NCBI RefSeq assembly: GCF_030652515.1
Contig: NZ_JAUSAR010000081.1
Location: forward strand, 1 to 39,723
Direction: 5' to 3'
Source of the DNA: Aquabacterium sp.
GTDB taxonomy: Bacteria; Pseudomonadota; Gammaproteobacteria; Burkholderiales; Burkholderiaceae_C
DNA: 39,723 bases
Made by a program: the position numbers and the translations under genes. Shown in pieces: positions 28,018 to 37,837 of the stretch (its first letter is position 1; each line of letters begins with the position of its first letter). The notes under the pieces were generated by a model. The model did no database searches, was not told the DNA's origin, and saw only the letters and a program-made list of their open reading frames with translations.

Positions 28018-31000
28018 ATCCGGCGAACGACAAACAGCAAGACCTGATGCGGCGCGCCTTGCAGGAGTTGCGTGAGCTGCGCGCCAAGCTGGCGCATTAT
28101 GAAGACGCGGATCGGGACGCTGTCGCCATTATCGGCGTTGCCTGCCGTTTTCCCGGCGGTTGTGATACGCCGCAAGCGCTATGGGATTTTTTATGCGCCG
28201 GTCAACATGCCGTGGCAGAAGTCCCGGCGGAGCGCTGGCCTATTGACGATTATTACGATCCTGATCCGCATGCACCAGGAAAAATCAGCAGCCGCTACGG
28301 CGCTTTCCTGCAAGACATCGCTTATTTTGATGCGGAATTCTTCGGCATCTCCGCCAGGGAAGCCGAGCACATGGACCCGCAGCAGCGCTTGTTGCTGGAA
28401 ACCAGCTGGCAGGCGCTGGAAAGCGCAGGCCTGCACAGCAAACCGTTGCGGGGCAGCAATACCGGCGTGTTTATTGGCTGCATGACCCAGGAATATTCCG
28501 AGTTGATACAGGATGTGGCCGCCATTGATGTCCATACCGGCGCGGGCAATGCGCCTAGCGTCATGGCGGGACGGCTCGCGTATTTTTACGGCTTGCAAGG
28601 CCCGGCATTGGTGGTTGACACCGCGTGTTCGTCTTCGTTGCTGGCCGTGCACCTGGCGGTTAAGGGCCTGCGTGCGCGGGACAGCGATCTGGCCTTGGCG
28701 GGCGGCATCAACCTGCAATTATCGCCGCGTGCGGCCATCACCGAAAGCCGCGCGATGATGCTGGCCCCGGACGGCTTGTGCAAAACCTTTGCCGAACAGG
28801 CCGATGGCATAGGCCGGGGCGACGGTGTCGGCGTCATCGTGTTAAAACGCCTGGGCGATGCCTTGCGTGACGGCGATCCGGTCATCGCGGTCATTAAAGG
28901 TTCGGCGGTCAATCATGACGGCCGCAGCAGCGGCTTGACCGTGCCTAGCGAACGCGCGCAAGTGGCGGTATTGAAAGCCGCATTGCGCGATGCCGGTGTT
29001 AGCGCCACGCAGCTGGGTTATGTTGAAGCGCATGGCACCGGAACACCGCTGGGCGATCCGATAGAAGTCAGCGCCCTGGCTGAGGTGTTCGGTGACCGGC
29101 CTGCCGACCAGCCCTTGCTGCTGGGTTCGATAAAAACCAATTTCGGGCATACCGAAGGCGCAGCCGGTATCGCCGGTTTAATCAAGGCCGCGCTGATGCT
29201 GCAACACAAAGCTATCCCGCCGCATTTGCATTGGGATAAGCCCAGCCCGCACATCCCGTGGCAAGCCATTCCGGTTGCCGTCGTGACGGCGTTGCAGGAC
29301 TGGACGGTGGCCGACGGGCAACGCAGAATAGCCGGCGTCAGCGCCTTCGGCCTAAGCGGGACTAATGTGCATGTCATTCTGGAAGCCGCGCCTGTAGCGG
29401 ATGATGTTGACGGGGCGGCGGAACCGTTGCCGATGTTGTTCAAGCTGTCCGCCAACAGCCAGCCGTCATTGACGGCTTTGGCCCGGCGCTATCAACCCTG
29501 GCTGGAAGGGCATCCCCAGCACGGATTGGCGGCGCTATGCCATGCCGCCGCGTTGTGCCGCCGTGATTTTTCCGAACGCGCCGCCATAGTCACCGACAAT
29601 AAACAGGAATTGGCTGCGGCGTTGGCGGCTTTGCAGCAAGGCCGTACCCATACCGCTTTGCATTGTGGCAGCAGTCGTCACAAACCCCGGCTGGCGATGT
29701 TGTTTACCGGTCAGGGCGCCCAATATCCGGGCATGGCTAAGGAATTGTTCCAGCGCTGGCCGGTGTTCCGTGACGCGATAACGGTTTGCGCGGGGCATTT
29801 GGACGGTTTGCTGGACCAGCCGCTGCTGGACTTGCTGGCCGACGATGCCTGCTTACAACGCACGCTCTATGCACAGCCTTGCGTGTTTGCCGTCGATTAT
29901 GCGCTGTACTGCTTATGGCGGTCATGGGGCGTGGAACCGGAAGCCGTTATCGGACACAGCCTGGGCGAGTATGTTGCGGCGTGTGTTGCCGGTGTGTTTT
30001 CGCTAGCCGATGCTTTGGAGCTGGTCGTGGCCCGCGCCCGTTTGATGGATCAAGCTCCGGGCGAGGGGGCTATGTTAGCGGTGGCCTCGTCCCGGGACAG
30101 TTTGGTAGGGCTATTGGGCGCCGGACTAATGGGGCTGGATATGGCGGCTGTCAATGCGCCTCAGCACTGTGTGTTGTCCGGCAGCACGGCCATGATCGCC
30201 GAGGCGGAGCGCTATCTTGAAGAGCAGGATATGGCTTGCAGGCGTTTAAACGTGGCCCACGGTTTCCATTCGGTGCTGATGGAACCGGTATTGGCGCCGT
30301 TCCGCCAGGTGTTGGCAACGGTGTCCATGCGCTTGCCGTTTATGCCGATAGTTTCAAATGTCACCGGCAAGGCTGCCGGCCAGGAACTGACCACGGTTGA
30401 TTATTGGCTGCAACACTGCCGTACCGCCGTGTTGTTTGCCGATGGCGTACAGGCCTTGCAAGATCTGGGTTGCGAGGTGTTTCTGGAATGTGGGCCGCGG
30501 CCGGTGTTATCGGCGCTGGTCGCAGCGACGCTAGGCCGTGCGGATAACATATTCAGCAGCCTGCACCCCGCCCAGGGCGACAGCCTTTTGCATAGCGCCG
30601 CCGGTCTATATGCGGCAGGTCTGGATTTAAACTGGGACGCGCTGCTAGCCGATGTGCAGCCGCCGGCTCGGCGTCCGGTGTTGCCGGTTTATCCGTTTAA
30701 CGGCAAGCGCTATTGGCTGGATACTGTGTCGATGCAGGCAGCGCAGCCGGTTTTAAAAACACGCTTGCATCCGCTGTTGCATCAACGTCTGCAACTGGCC
30801 GATGCAGACCGTTGTTATTATGAATCCGAGCTATCGACTATTGCGCCGTCCTATCTTGCCGAACACCGGGTGCACGACCAGCCCGTCGTACCATTGGCGG
30901 CGCTGCTGGAAATGATGTTCGCCGCAGCATTCGATACCTTAAGGCAAACCGCCCTGGGCTTGCGTAAGGTCGTTATCGAACAGCCCTTGATTATGAAGGC

Positions 31001-33374
31001 AGGCACACAACCGACCCAAGTCCAGCTAGGTGTGCACAAGTTGGACGGCGATGTTTATCAGATCAGGGTTTTCTCCCGCACCGAGGCCGGAACATGGCTG
31101 CGGCATATCAGCGCCCAGGCTGAAGCTGGTCGTGAACCGGTAACGCAAGCTGCCGCTTCCGGCTATGGGCAGCCGGTCACTGCCGATGCGGTTTACCAAA
31201 GCTTTAAACGCAAGCATATCGTTTACGGCCCCAGCTTCCAGACCCTGGCCCAGATTAACCATCACGGACAATCCGCCTATACGCTATTTAAGACCGTGGC
31301 CGGGGCAGACGATTATTTGCTGCATCCGGTGCTTTGGGATGCCTGTATGCAAACGGCGGGTATTGCCGTTGGCGAAACCGACGCGGCAGAAACCTGGCTG
31401 CCGGTTGCGATAGAGCGCGTCGATTTTTATCGCCCGGCTTTTATGGGCCTGCAATGCCAGGCACAGGTCACGGAAAATCTGGCTCGCCAATGCAGGGTTG
31501 ACTTGAGTTTGGGCGAGGGCGGTCACCCCGTCGTTAACATGAGCGGCATCACGTTTCAGCCGGTGGCTAAGGACAGTCTGTTAAAAGCGCTGGCAGCCGA
31601 TCTGGGACGTTGTCTGTATCAGGTGGAATGGCAACTGTTGAACGAGTTACCGCGCCATGAACCGCATGCCGAGGGGCTGACGCTGTGCGTGGGTTCGGCT
31701 CTGGCGCAACAGCTGGTCGGCAAACTGAATGAAGCGGGCAGGCGCAGCGGGTTATTGACGCTGGAGCAATTAACGGACGGCTTGCCCGCTTCGGCGACGG
31801 CGCTGCATATCGTGTATTGCGCCGAAGATTTTATCGCTGCCGATGACAGCAGCGCCAGTCTGGGCTTTTTAAGCTTGGTTCAGGCGCTGGCATCACAGGC
31901 TATTGCCGCCGATGTCACCGTACTGAGTTGTAATGCCGTCGGCATTGGCGGCTCTGCGCCATGCCCCCGGCAATCGGCGGTGTACGGCTTGCTGAAAACT
32001 GCGGCATTGGAATACCCGCAACGTCGCTGGCGCATGCTAGACATCAGCAGCTTGGCCGATAGTCTATTACTGGATGCGCTAGCGGGTGTAGCAAACGAGC
32101 CGCAGCTGGCGTTAAGCGAAAACCGCTGTTTTGCCGCCAGATTAATGCCGTTACCTGTTCCGCCGCGCAATACAGCGGTCGGCATCCGAAAAAACCGCAG
32201 TTATCTGGTGACCGGCGGTGCGGGTGCGTTAGGTTTCGCCGTCGTCGAGTATTTGGTCGCGCAGGGCGCGGAGTGCGTTGTCATCGCCGGTAGAACCGGA
32301 TTGGACGGCATCGTTGCCGGGAAACTGTCTGAGTTGCGCGCTAACGGCGCGGTCATCGTTGGCGTTGCCGCCGATTTGGGGCAGGACAGCGGCATGGGCG
32401 CATTGTTGGCGGCATTGGCAAATCTGCCGCCGTTAGCGGGCGTGGTGCATGCGGCCGGTGTCCTGAACGACAGGTCTTTAACCGGTATGGATACCGACGT
32501 GTTTCTTGCGCCGTGGTCAGCGAAGGTGATGGCATTGTGCAAACTGGATGAAACATTATCCGGGCATGTGCTGGATTTTTTCGTCGTCTTTTCGTCGCTG
32601 GCGTCGCTGACCGGCTCGCCGGGGCAAGCCAATTACGCCGCCGCAAATGCCTACGCCGATGCGTTGATGCAGGCGCGAAAACAGCGCGGCTTACCGGCGC
32701 TCAGCATCAACTGGGGACCTTGGCGCGGCGGCGGTATGGTGGGTAATACGGCAGCGATGATGGCGGAAAAAGGCCTGGACAGCATAGATCCCGGACAAGG
32801 CATGGCTGTTTTTGCCGGTTTATTGGGTCATAGTGCGGCGCAAGTGGCGGTGATGCCGGTACGCTGGCCCGTGTTTTTGGCGGCTTTGCCTAATCCGTCC
32901 TCGGCGTTTTACCATGCGATGCAGACCGGCCAAGGCCTAATGCTGGCCGCAAGCCAAGACGGTTTAAGCCGCCAGCTGGCCGATGCGGAAATATCCCAGC
33001 GTTACGCGGTACTGGAGCGGGAACTGCGCCACACCATTGCGTTGGTGTTACGCGATCCCGATAGTGCGGGTATTGAAGCCAGGCAACGCTTCTTCGATAG
33101 CGGTTTCGATTCGCTGCTGGCGATGGATTTGACCAACCGCCTGGGCAAGCTTTTGGCTGTCGATTTGCCGTCCACGCTATTGTTCGATTATCCGACGCTG
33201 GAAGCCTTGCTAGGCTTTTTGGCGCAACGCCTGTCTTTTGATGTTCAAGCGACGGTGACGAGCGGTACGGCAGTCGGTGTTGAAACCCTCACGGAAACGG
33301 CAGCCGATCTCGATGAATGCAGCGATGAGCAGCTTGCCGAATTATTAATGCAACGACTAGCCTCTTTGGAATAG
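28014..33374 (+). CDS. PKS5: KS-AT-DH-KR-ACP
   Basis: This 1786-residue single-module PKS has the same plan as PKS4 and should install a second C=C in conjugation. It has an N-terminal charged coiled coil (1-35). KS begins at 37 (Cys205, His340, His379). AT spans about 560-865 (Ser649; HGFH, malonyl type). DH has His951 in H-x3-D-x4-P, where Asp955 replaces the usual Gly, and Asp1109 in DACMQ. KR has TGGAGALG from 1400, Tyr1541 and the B-type VLND. ACP has Ser1700 in GFDSL. The C-terminal helix (SDEQLAELLMQRLASL) is a docking tail. GGAAGAGG lies about 10 nt before the ATG, and the ATG overlaps the PKS4 stop, so the two are probably translationally coupled. KS and KR catalytic residues are intact. 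Confidence 0.92.
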   Translation: MNPANDKQQDLMRRALQELRELRAKLAHYEDADRDAVAIIGVACRFPGGCDTPQALWDFLCAGQHAVAEVPAERWPIDDYYDPDPHAPGKISSRYGAFLQDIAYFDAEFFGISAREAEHMDPQQRLLLETSWQALESAGLHSKPLRGSNTGVFIGCMTQEYSELIQDVAAIDVHTGAGNAPSVMAGRLAYFYGLQGPALVVDTACSSSLLAVHLAVKGLRARDSDLALAGGINLQLSPRAAITESRAMMLAPDGLCKTFAEQADGIGRGDGVGVIVLKRLGDALRDGDPVIAVIKGSAVNHDGRSSGLTVPSERAQVAVLKAALRDAGVSATQLGYVEAHGTGTPLGDPIEVSALAEVFGDRPADQPLLLGSIKTNFGHTEGAAGIAGLIKAALMLQHKAIPPHLHWDKPSPHIPWQAIPVAVVTALQDWTVADGQRRIAGVSAFGLSGTNVHVILEAAPVADDVDGAAEPLPMLFKLSANSQPSLTALARRYQPWLEGHPQHGLAALCHAAALCRRDFSERAAIVTDNKQELAAALAALQQGRTHTALHCGSSRHKPRLAMLFTGQGAQYPGMAKELFQRWPVFRDAITVCAGHLDGLLDQPLLDLLADDACLQRTLYAQPCVFAVDYALYCLWRSWGVEPEAVIGHSLGEYVAACVAGVFSLADALELVVARARLMDQAPGEGAMLAVASSRDSLVGLLGAGLMGLDMAAVNAPQHCVLSGSTAMIAEAERYLEEQDMACRRLNVAHGFHSVLMEPVLAPFRQVLATVSMRLPFMPIVSNVTGKAAGQELTTVDYWLQHCRTAVLFADGVQALQDLGCEVFLECGPRPVLSALVAATLGRADNIFSSLHPAQGDSLLHSAAGLYAAGLDLNWDALLADVQPPARRPVLPVYPFNGKRYWLDTVSMQAAQPVLKTRLHPLLHQRLQLADADRCYYESELSTIAPSYLAEHRVHDQPVVPLAALLEMMFAAAFDTLRQTALGLRKVVIEQPLIMKAGTQPTQVQLGVHKLDGDVYQIRVFSRTEAGTWLRHISAQAEAGREPVTQAAASGYGQPVTADAVYQSFKRKHIVYGPSFQTLAQINHHGQSAYTLFKTVAGADDYLLHPVLWDACMQTAGIAVGETDAAETWLPVAIERVDFYRPAFMGLQCQAQVTENLARQCRVDLSLGEGGHPVVNMSGITFQPVAKDSLLKALAADLGRCLYQVEWQLLNELPRHEPHAEGLTLCVGSALAQQLVGKLNEAGRRSGLLTLEQLTDGLPASATALHIVYCAEDFIAADDSSASLGFLSLVQALASQAIAADVTVLSCNAVGIGGSAPCPRQSAVYGLLKTAALEYPQRRWRMLDISSLADSLLLDALAGVANEPQLALSENRCFAARLMPLPVPPRNTAVGIRKNRSYLVTGGAGALGFAVVEYLVAQGAECVVIAGRTGLDGIVAGKLSELRANGAVIVGVAADLGQDSGMGALLAALANLPPLAGVVHAAGVLNDRSLTGMDTDVFLAPWSAKVMALCKLDETLSGHVLDFFVVFSSLASLTGSPGQANYAAANAYADALMQARKQRGLPALSINWGPWRGGGMVGNTAAMMAEKGLDSIDPGQGMAVFAGLLGHSAAQVAVMPVRWPVFLAALPNPSSAFYHAMQTGQGLMLAASQDGLSRQLADAEISQRYAVLERELRHTIALVLRDPDSAGIEARQRFFDSGFDSLLAMDLTNRLGKLLAVDLPSTLLFDYPTLEALLGFLAQRLSFDVQATVTSGTAVGVETLTETAADLDECSDEQLAELLMQRLASLE

Positions 33375-33376
33375 TG

Positions 33377-36300
33377 ATGAGCGAATCTCAAGGAACACCG
33401 GATTACCGCGCGTTGATGATTGATGCGCTACGCAAGATAGACAATCTGCAAGCGCAGTTGCAAGCCGCAAAAAACGACCTGCATGAACCGATAGCGATTA
33501 TCGGCATGGGCTGCCGGTTTCCGGGCGGGAGCTCAGGTATAGACGCTTATTTGCACACTTTGCGTTCAGGCCGCGACGCTATTGTGCCGATACCGCCGGG
33601 ACGTTGGGATGTTGGGCATTACTACGATCCGGAACCGCAGCAAGCGGGTAAGATGTATGTGCGTGAAGGCGGTTTCCTGGATGCTATTGAAGATTTCGAT
33701 GCCGAGTTCTTTGATATTTCGCCGCGTGAAGCAATGGGCATGGATCCACAGCAACGCTTATGGCTGGAAGTCTGCTGGGAAGCGCTGGAGCATGCTCATA
33801 TTATTCCGGCTGATTTGTATGGCACGCAAACCGGGGTGTTTGTCGGCGCCAGCGGTTTCGATTTTGCGGCGGTCATGGCCAAGCACCTTAAGCCCGAACA
33901 GGTTGATGGCTATCTCGGTACCGGAGCGTCCTTAAACATGTTGGCGGGCAGGCTGTCGTATTACCTGGGTTTGACCGGTCCCAGCCTCGCCATCGACACC
34001 GCCTGTTCTTCGTCGCTGGTGGCGGTGCATAGCGCCTGCCAGAGCTTGCGTCTGCAAGAGTGCCAGTTGGCCTTGGCGGGCGGCGTCAATGTGTTGCTGG
34101 CACCGGAGACCTATATTGCCTTCAGCCAGGCCAATATGCTGTCCGGTGCTGCACGTTGCCAGGCCTTTGCCGATAATGCGGACGGCTTGATACGTTCGGA
34201 AGGTGCGGGCGTGGTCGTGCTGAAAAGGCTGGCGGATGCGCTGGGCGACGGCGACCGCATCATCGCCGTGATACGCGGCTCTGCGGTCAACCAGGACGGC
34301 GCCAGCGGCGGCTTGACCGTGCCGTCCGGGCCGTCGCAGCAGGCGGTGATCCGTTCGGCATTGGCCGCAGCTGGCGTGCGGCCTGAGCAGATCGGCTATA
34401 TAGAAGCGCACGGTACCGGAACGCCGTTGGGCGACCCGATAGAATTCGGCGCGCTGGCGGCCAGCTATGGCCGGGGCGATGCGGATAAGCCGGTTTATCT
34501 GGCTTCGGTTAAGACCAACCTGGGGCATCTCGAGGCGGCGTCCGGCATTGCCGGATTAATCAAGGCCGCTCTGTCCGTCTGCCACGGTGAGATCTTTCCG
34601 CATCTGCATTTTAAGTCGCCCAGCCGACATATTGACTGGCAGTCCTGGGCGGTGAAAATCCCGGTAACTGCCGAACCCTGGCCTGACCTTCAGCGCTTGG
34701 CGGCAGTCAGCTCTTTCGGCTTGAGCGGCACGAATGCCCATCTTATTGTCGAGCAGCCCCCGCAAGCGCTCTGTCCACAGGTCTTGCCACCCGGCGGCAC
34801 GCAGATTTTGCAGTTATCGGCAAAATCACGGCAGGCGCTGCAACAACTGGCGGCTAGCTATGCAGAACAGCTGTTTTCCAAGGCCGATGCCAATATTGCC
34901 GGGATTTGTGCTGCCGCGAACACCAGTCGTTCCCGTTTTAAACACGAATTGAACTTGCGCGCCGACACTGCGGCGGCATTTAAAAGCCAATTGGAACAGT
35001 TTGCGCTAACGGGATTGATGCCGCAAATTCCGGCAGGGTACGCATCGGGCATCATCAGTTCTGACGTACTACAGGTACGTGATAGCGCACACGCTATATA
35101 TCAACGCCAAACCTGCGTTGACTTACCGACTTATCCCTGGTGCAAGCAACGCCATTGGCCGGACTGGTTCAACGCCAAGCCCGCAGCGCTTGCCGAAAAA
35201 CCGCGCTTCTCCGGCAAGCAGCTCGCCACGTCAGCATGGGCCGCAGAGGTCACCGTGTTTGAACTCGAACTGGATAGCGACACCTGGCCGTGGTTGTGCG
35301 AGCATCAGGTTTACGGCATGGCGGTTGCCCCGGTTGCGTTGTTTATTGCCGTTATTTACGACGCGCTTAGCCGTTGCTATGCCGGGCAAGCGTTCGGCCT
35401 ACAAGATGTCGAGATCGAACGCGCCTTATTGTTGCCGGAACACGATGCCGTTACCTTGCAATGCGTGTTGCGGCAAGATGCCCAAGGCGTTGTCGCCCAA
35501 GTGTTTGGCAAAGAGCAAAAATCCGGCGCTTGGCTGTTACATGTGTCTGGCGTTGTCGAACTGCATGCTCTTCCGTTTACCGGCATGGCTTGGCCCGGAT
35601 TGCCTGGGGATGGTTTTGGACACATGAACGGCGCGGCATTTTATGATGCCTATGCCGAACACGGCCTGGTTTATGGCGAGGCTTTCCAGCGCATCCAGCA
35701 GTTGTGGCAAGGCGAGGGCAAAGCGGTCGCCGAGTTGGCGGCGCTGGCCGACACTGAAACATCCGCTACCCCGCATCCGCTTATGCTGGATGCGCTATTA
35801 CAAACCCTGGGCGCGGTAATCGCCAGGGATGGTGTGAATGCCGCAAACCTGCCTGGAGCAGGTGTGGCGATCGCCAGGGACGGTGTGAATGCCGCAAACC
35901 TGCCTGGAGCAGGTGCGGCGATTGCCAGGGATGGTGTGAATGCCGACTTACGCTTGCCGACACGGATAAAATACATCCGGTTTTATGCTAGCGACTTTAG
36001 TGCCTGCCGTTGGGCCTGCGCTGAAATGGATGGTGACCTGCAGGCAGGATTAATGCTTTACGATGCCGACCACCGCGCTTTGATAGGCCTGCACGGTGTG
36101 GAGCTAAGCCCTATTGGCAAGACGCAATTGCAGCGGTTGTTAATGCCGGTTGCGGATTATTTTTATACGCCGGTTTGGCGGTCACAGCCGCTTACACGAA
36201 CGCGGCCCCTAACTTCGTGGCTGGTGTTGTCGTTAGGTGCTGAAGCCGATCTGATACCGCAATTGCAGGCCAGGGGTGACCGCGTCGTGCTGGTCGGGGA

Positions 36301-37837
36301 ACTGGCGGACACCGATTTGAGCGGCATAGACGTTGTGCTCGATTTAAGGCCGTTGTCGTGGACGGTCACCGATACGCCGGGACTGCCGCAATGGCTAGCC
36401 GATTGCGGGCGCTTGCTGTCGACCTTAAATCAATTGCAAGGCGCTGCGCCGCAGTTAACGATAGTGACCCGCGCCGTGCATGCCGATACCGGGGCCCAGG
36501 CCAATCTGGCCGGTGCCGCGCTATGGGGCATGGCGGCCGTCATTTGCCATGAGCATGCCGAGTTGCAGCCACGGATTATCGATGTCGCAGATGCCGGACA
36601 ATTGCTGCCGGTTTTGCTCGACCAAAGCGCCGAGCAGCGCTGGCTGGGACGGCAGGACGGCTGGTATGTGCAAAGGCTGGGTCGGTATCGGCCTAAAGCC
36701 GGGGCTGCGCCGGACTTGGTTGCCGATGCCAGCTATTTGATCACCGGCGGTTTAGGCGCCTTGGGGGTGGTTACGGCACGTTGGCTGGCCGGGCGCGGCG
36801 CGCGTCATCTGGTCATTTCCACGCGGCAGGCCGGTGCCGACCTGCCCGAAGAATTGGCGGCATTACAGCCGCAGGTTGACATCACCGTCATGCAGGCGGA
36901 TGTTTCGGATGTCCGGCAACTGGAAGCACTGCTGGCAAGCATAGACGGGACCGGCCATCCATTGCGCGGTATTGTGCACTGCGCCGGTTACAGCGATGAC
37001 GGCTTATTGCTGGACCAGACGGTGCAGCGTTTTGAAAACGTAGCCGGGCCCAAGCTGTTGGCTGCGGTACATTTGGACAGATTGACGCGTAATAAGCAGG
37101 TCGATTTTTTTCTGCTGTATTCATCGTTAACGGCCTTGTTGGGCAGCGCCGGACAGGGCGCTTATGCGGCGGCTAACGCCGCCATGGACGCCGTTGCGTT
37201 GCAGCGGCGGCGGGCGGGGTATACGGCGACCACGATAAATTGGGGGCCCTGGGACAGCGGTTTGCGCTCGGACGCCATGCGGGGACTCTGGCAACAGGCC
37301 GGTATCGGCCTGATCGATGAAGCGCGCGGCATCGCCGCTCTTGACCAGATTTTAGACGATGCAGTCGCCCAGCTTTGTGTCGTCGATGCCGATTGGCGCA
37401 AGGTCGGCGGGCAGAGCGCTTCAGTCATACCGTCATTGCTGAAAGAGCAGATTGCCGATGTGGCTGGGGTTAAAAACGCTAGCCCAGGCAACGAAGTCCT
37501 TGCCGCTTTGCACCATGCCGATAGCCGGCAACGCCGCGCCCTGCTGGAAACCTGGCTATGCCGCCAGCTGGCGGCAACGCTGAAGCGGGATGTGGCAACG
37601 ACCCACTTGGGCACGGCGTTCAGTTCCTTAGGTCTGGATTCCTTGGCGGCGGTTGAATTACGCAGTGTGATACGCAAGCAATTGGCGGTGGACGTACCGG
37701 TGTCGCAGTTGTTGCAAAGCGATGGCCGGGCTTTGTCGGCATTTCTTGAACAGGCTGTAATCAGCCCATTACAACAGCGCCCCAAACAGGTTTTGGATGT
37801 GCTTGCAGACGAAGACATGATAGAGGGGGAACTTTGA
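33377..37837 (+). CDS. PKS6: KS-(AT absent)-DH-KR-ACP
   Basis: This single-module PKS of 1486 residues is the last PKS before the NRPS. It has an N-terminal coiled coil and KS from 38 to about 455 (Cys210, His345, His384). The KS-AT linker then leads within about 50 residues into the post-AT linker (VDLPTYPW). The whole AT, some 320 residues with its GHSxGEYA motif, is missing in frame. DH is present (His643 in H-x3-G-x4-P; Asp805 in D-x3-Q) but carries 34 extra residues from a 51-bp tandem repeat. KR has TGGLGALG from 1123, Tyr1263 and B-type YSDD. ACP has Ser1422. The C-terminus is a short acidic tail (DVLADEDMIEGEL), unlike the helical tails of PKS1-5. If active it needs malonyl loading in trans and would add a third conjugated C=C; otherwise it may only pass the chain on. 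A GTG one codon upstream is an alternative start. Confidence 0.9.
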   Translation: MSESQGTPDYRALMIDALRKIDNLQAQLQAAKNDLHEPIAIIGMGCRFPGGSSGIDAYLHTLRSGRDAIVPIPPGRWDVGHYYDPEPQQAGKMYVREGGFLDAIEDFDAEFFDISPREAMGMDPQQRLWLEVCWEALEHAHIIPADLYGTQTGVFVGASGFDFAAVMAKHLKPEQVDGYLGTGASLNMLAGRLSYYLGLTGPSLAIDTACSSSLVAVHSACQSLRLQECQLALAGGVNVLLAPETYIAFSQANMLSGAARCQAFADNADGLIRSEGAGVVVLKRLADALGDGDRIIAVIRGSAVNQDGASGGLTVPSGPSQQAVIRSALAAAGVRPEQIGYIEAHGTGTPLGDPIEFGALAASYGRGDADKPVYLASVKTNLGHLEAASGIAGLIKAALSVCHGEIFPHLHFKSPSRHIDWQSWAVKIPVTAEPWPDLQRLAAVSSFGLSGTNAHLIVEQPPQALCPQVLPPGGTQILQLSAKSRQALQQLAASYAEQLFSKADANIAGICAAANTSRSRFKHELNLRADTAAAFKSQLEQFALTGLMPQIPAGYASGIISSDVLQVRDSAHAIYQRQTCVDLPTYPWCKQRHWPDWFNAKPAALAEKPRFSGKQLATSAWAAEVTVFELELDSDTWPWLCEHQVYGMAVAPVALFIAVIYDALSRCYAGQAFGLQDVEIERALLLPEHDAVTLQCVLRQDAQGVVAQVFGKEQKSGAWLLHVSGVVELHALPFTGMAWPGLPGDGFGHMNGAAFYDAYAEHGLVYGEAFQRIQQLWQGEGKAVAELAALADTETSATPHPLMLDALLQTLGAVIARDGVNAANLPGAGVAIARDGVNAANLPGAGAAIARDGVNADLRLPTRIKYIRFYASDFSACRWACAEMDGDLQAGLMLYDADHRALIGLHGVELSPIGKTQLQRLLMPVADYFYTPVWRSQPLTRTRPLTSWLVLSLGAEADLIPQLQARGDRVVLVGELADTDLSGIDVVLDLRPLSWTVTDTPGLPQWLADCGRLLSTLNQLQGAAPQLTIVTRAVHADTGAQANLAGAALWGMAAVICHEHAELQPRIIDVADAGQLLPVLLDQSAEQRWLGRQDGWYVQRLGRYRPKAGAAPDLVADASYLITGGLGALGVVTARWLAGRGARHLVISTRQAGADLPEELAALQPQVDITVMQADVSDVRQLEALLASIDGTGHPLRGIVHCAGYSDDGLLLDQTVQRFENVAGPKLLAAVHLDRLTRNKQVDFFLLYSSLTALLGSAGQGAYAAANAAMDAVALQRRRAGYTATTINWGPWDSGLRSDAMRGLWQQAGIGLIDEARGIAALDQILDDAVAQLCVVDADWRKVGGQSASVIPSLLKEQIADVAGVKNASPGNEVLAALHHADSRQRRALLETWLCRQLAATLKRDVATTHLGTAFSSLGLDSLAAVELRSVIRKQLAVDVPVSQLLQSDGRALSAFLEQAVISPLQQRPKQVLDVLADEDMIEGEL
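34994..35130 (+). other. AT-deletion scar in PKS6
   Basis: The KS-AT linker and the LPTYPW post-AT linker, separated by a full AT in PKS1-5, lie only about 50 residues apart here. The join is in frame and contains no GQG, GHSxGEYA or FH motif. The scar sequence holds two perfect hairpins at 35064-35097 and codons (CTA, GTA, ATA) unlike the flanks. Confidence 0.8.
35064..35097. repeat. Two adjacent perfect hairpins at the AT scar
   Basis: ACGTAC-TACAG-GTACGT (35064-35080) is followed, after one base, by ATAGCG-CACA-CGCTAT (35082-35097). Both stems are perfect 6-bp pairs with loops of 5 and 4 nt. They sit inside the join where the AT domain is missing. Such fold-back sequence is unusual within a PKS linker and may record the event that removed the AT. 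Confidence 0.6.
35822..35945 (+). repeat. 51-bp tandem repeat, about 2.4 copies, in PKS6 DH
   Basis: The unit beginning GCCAGGGA starts at 35822, 35873 and 35924, exactly 51 bp apart. It encodes 17 residues (ARDGVNAANLPGAG plus three). The first two copies are complete and nearly identical; the third is partial. The repeat lies about 11 residues after the catalytic Asp of the DH, so it inserts 34 residues into the second hotdog fold or its surface loop. The frame is kept. Confidence 0.9.
37823..37830 (+). promoter_or_regulatory. Ribosome binding site deciding a TTG start
   Basis: GAGGGGGA lies within the last codons of PKS6, with its GAGG core about 7 nt before the TTG at 37834. No ATG or GTG is near enough to use it. 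Together with the TTGA overlap it supports TTG as the NRPS start and translational coupling to PKS6. Confidence 0.65.

Noticed and set aside
37162..37818. 218-codon - strand ORF at the end of PKS6.
   Set aside because: It is Ser/Arg/Ala-rich antisense of the KR and ACP coding region; no ribosome site or domain is visible.
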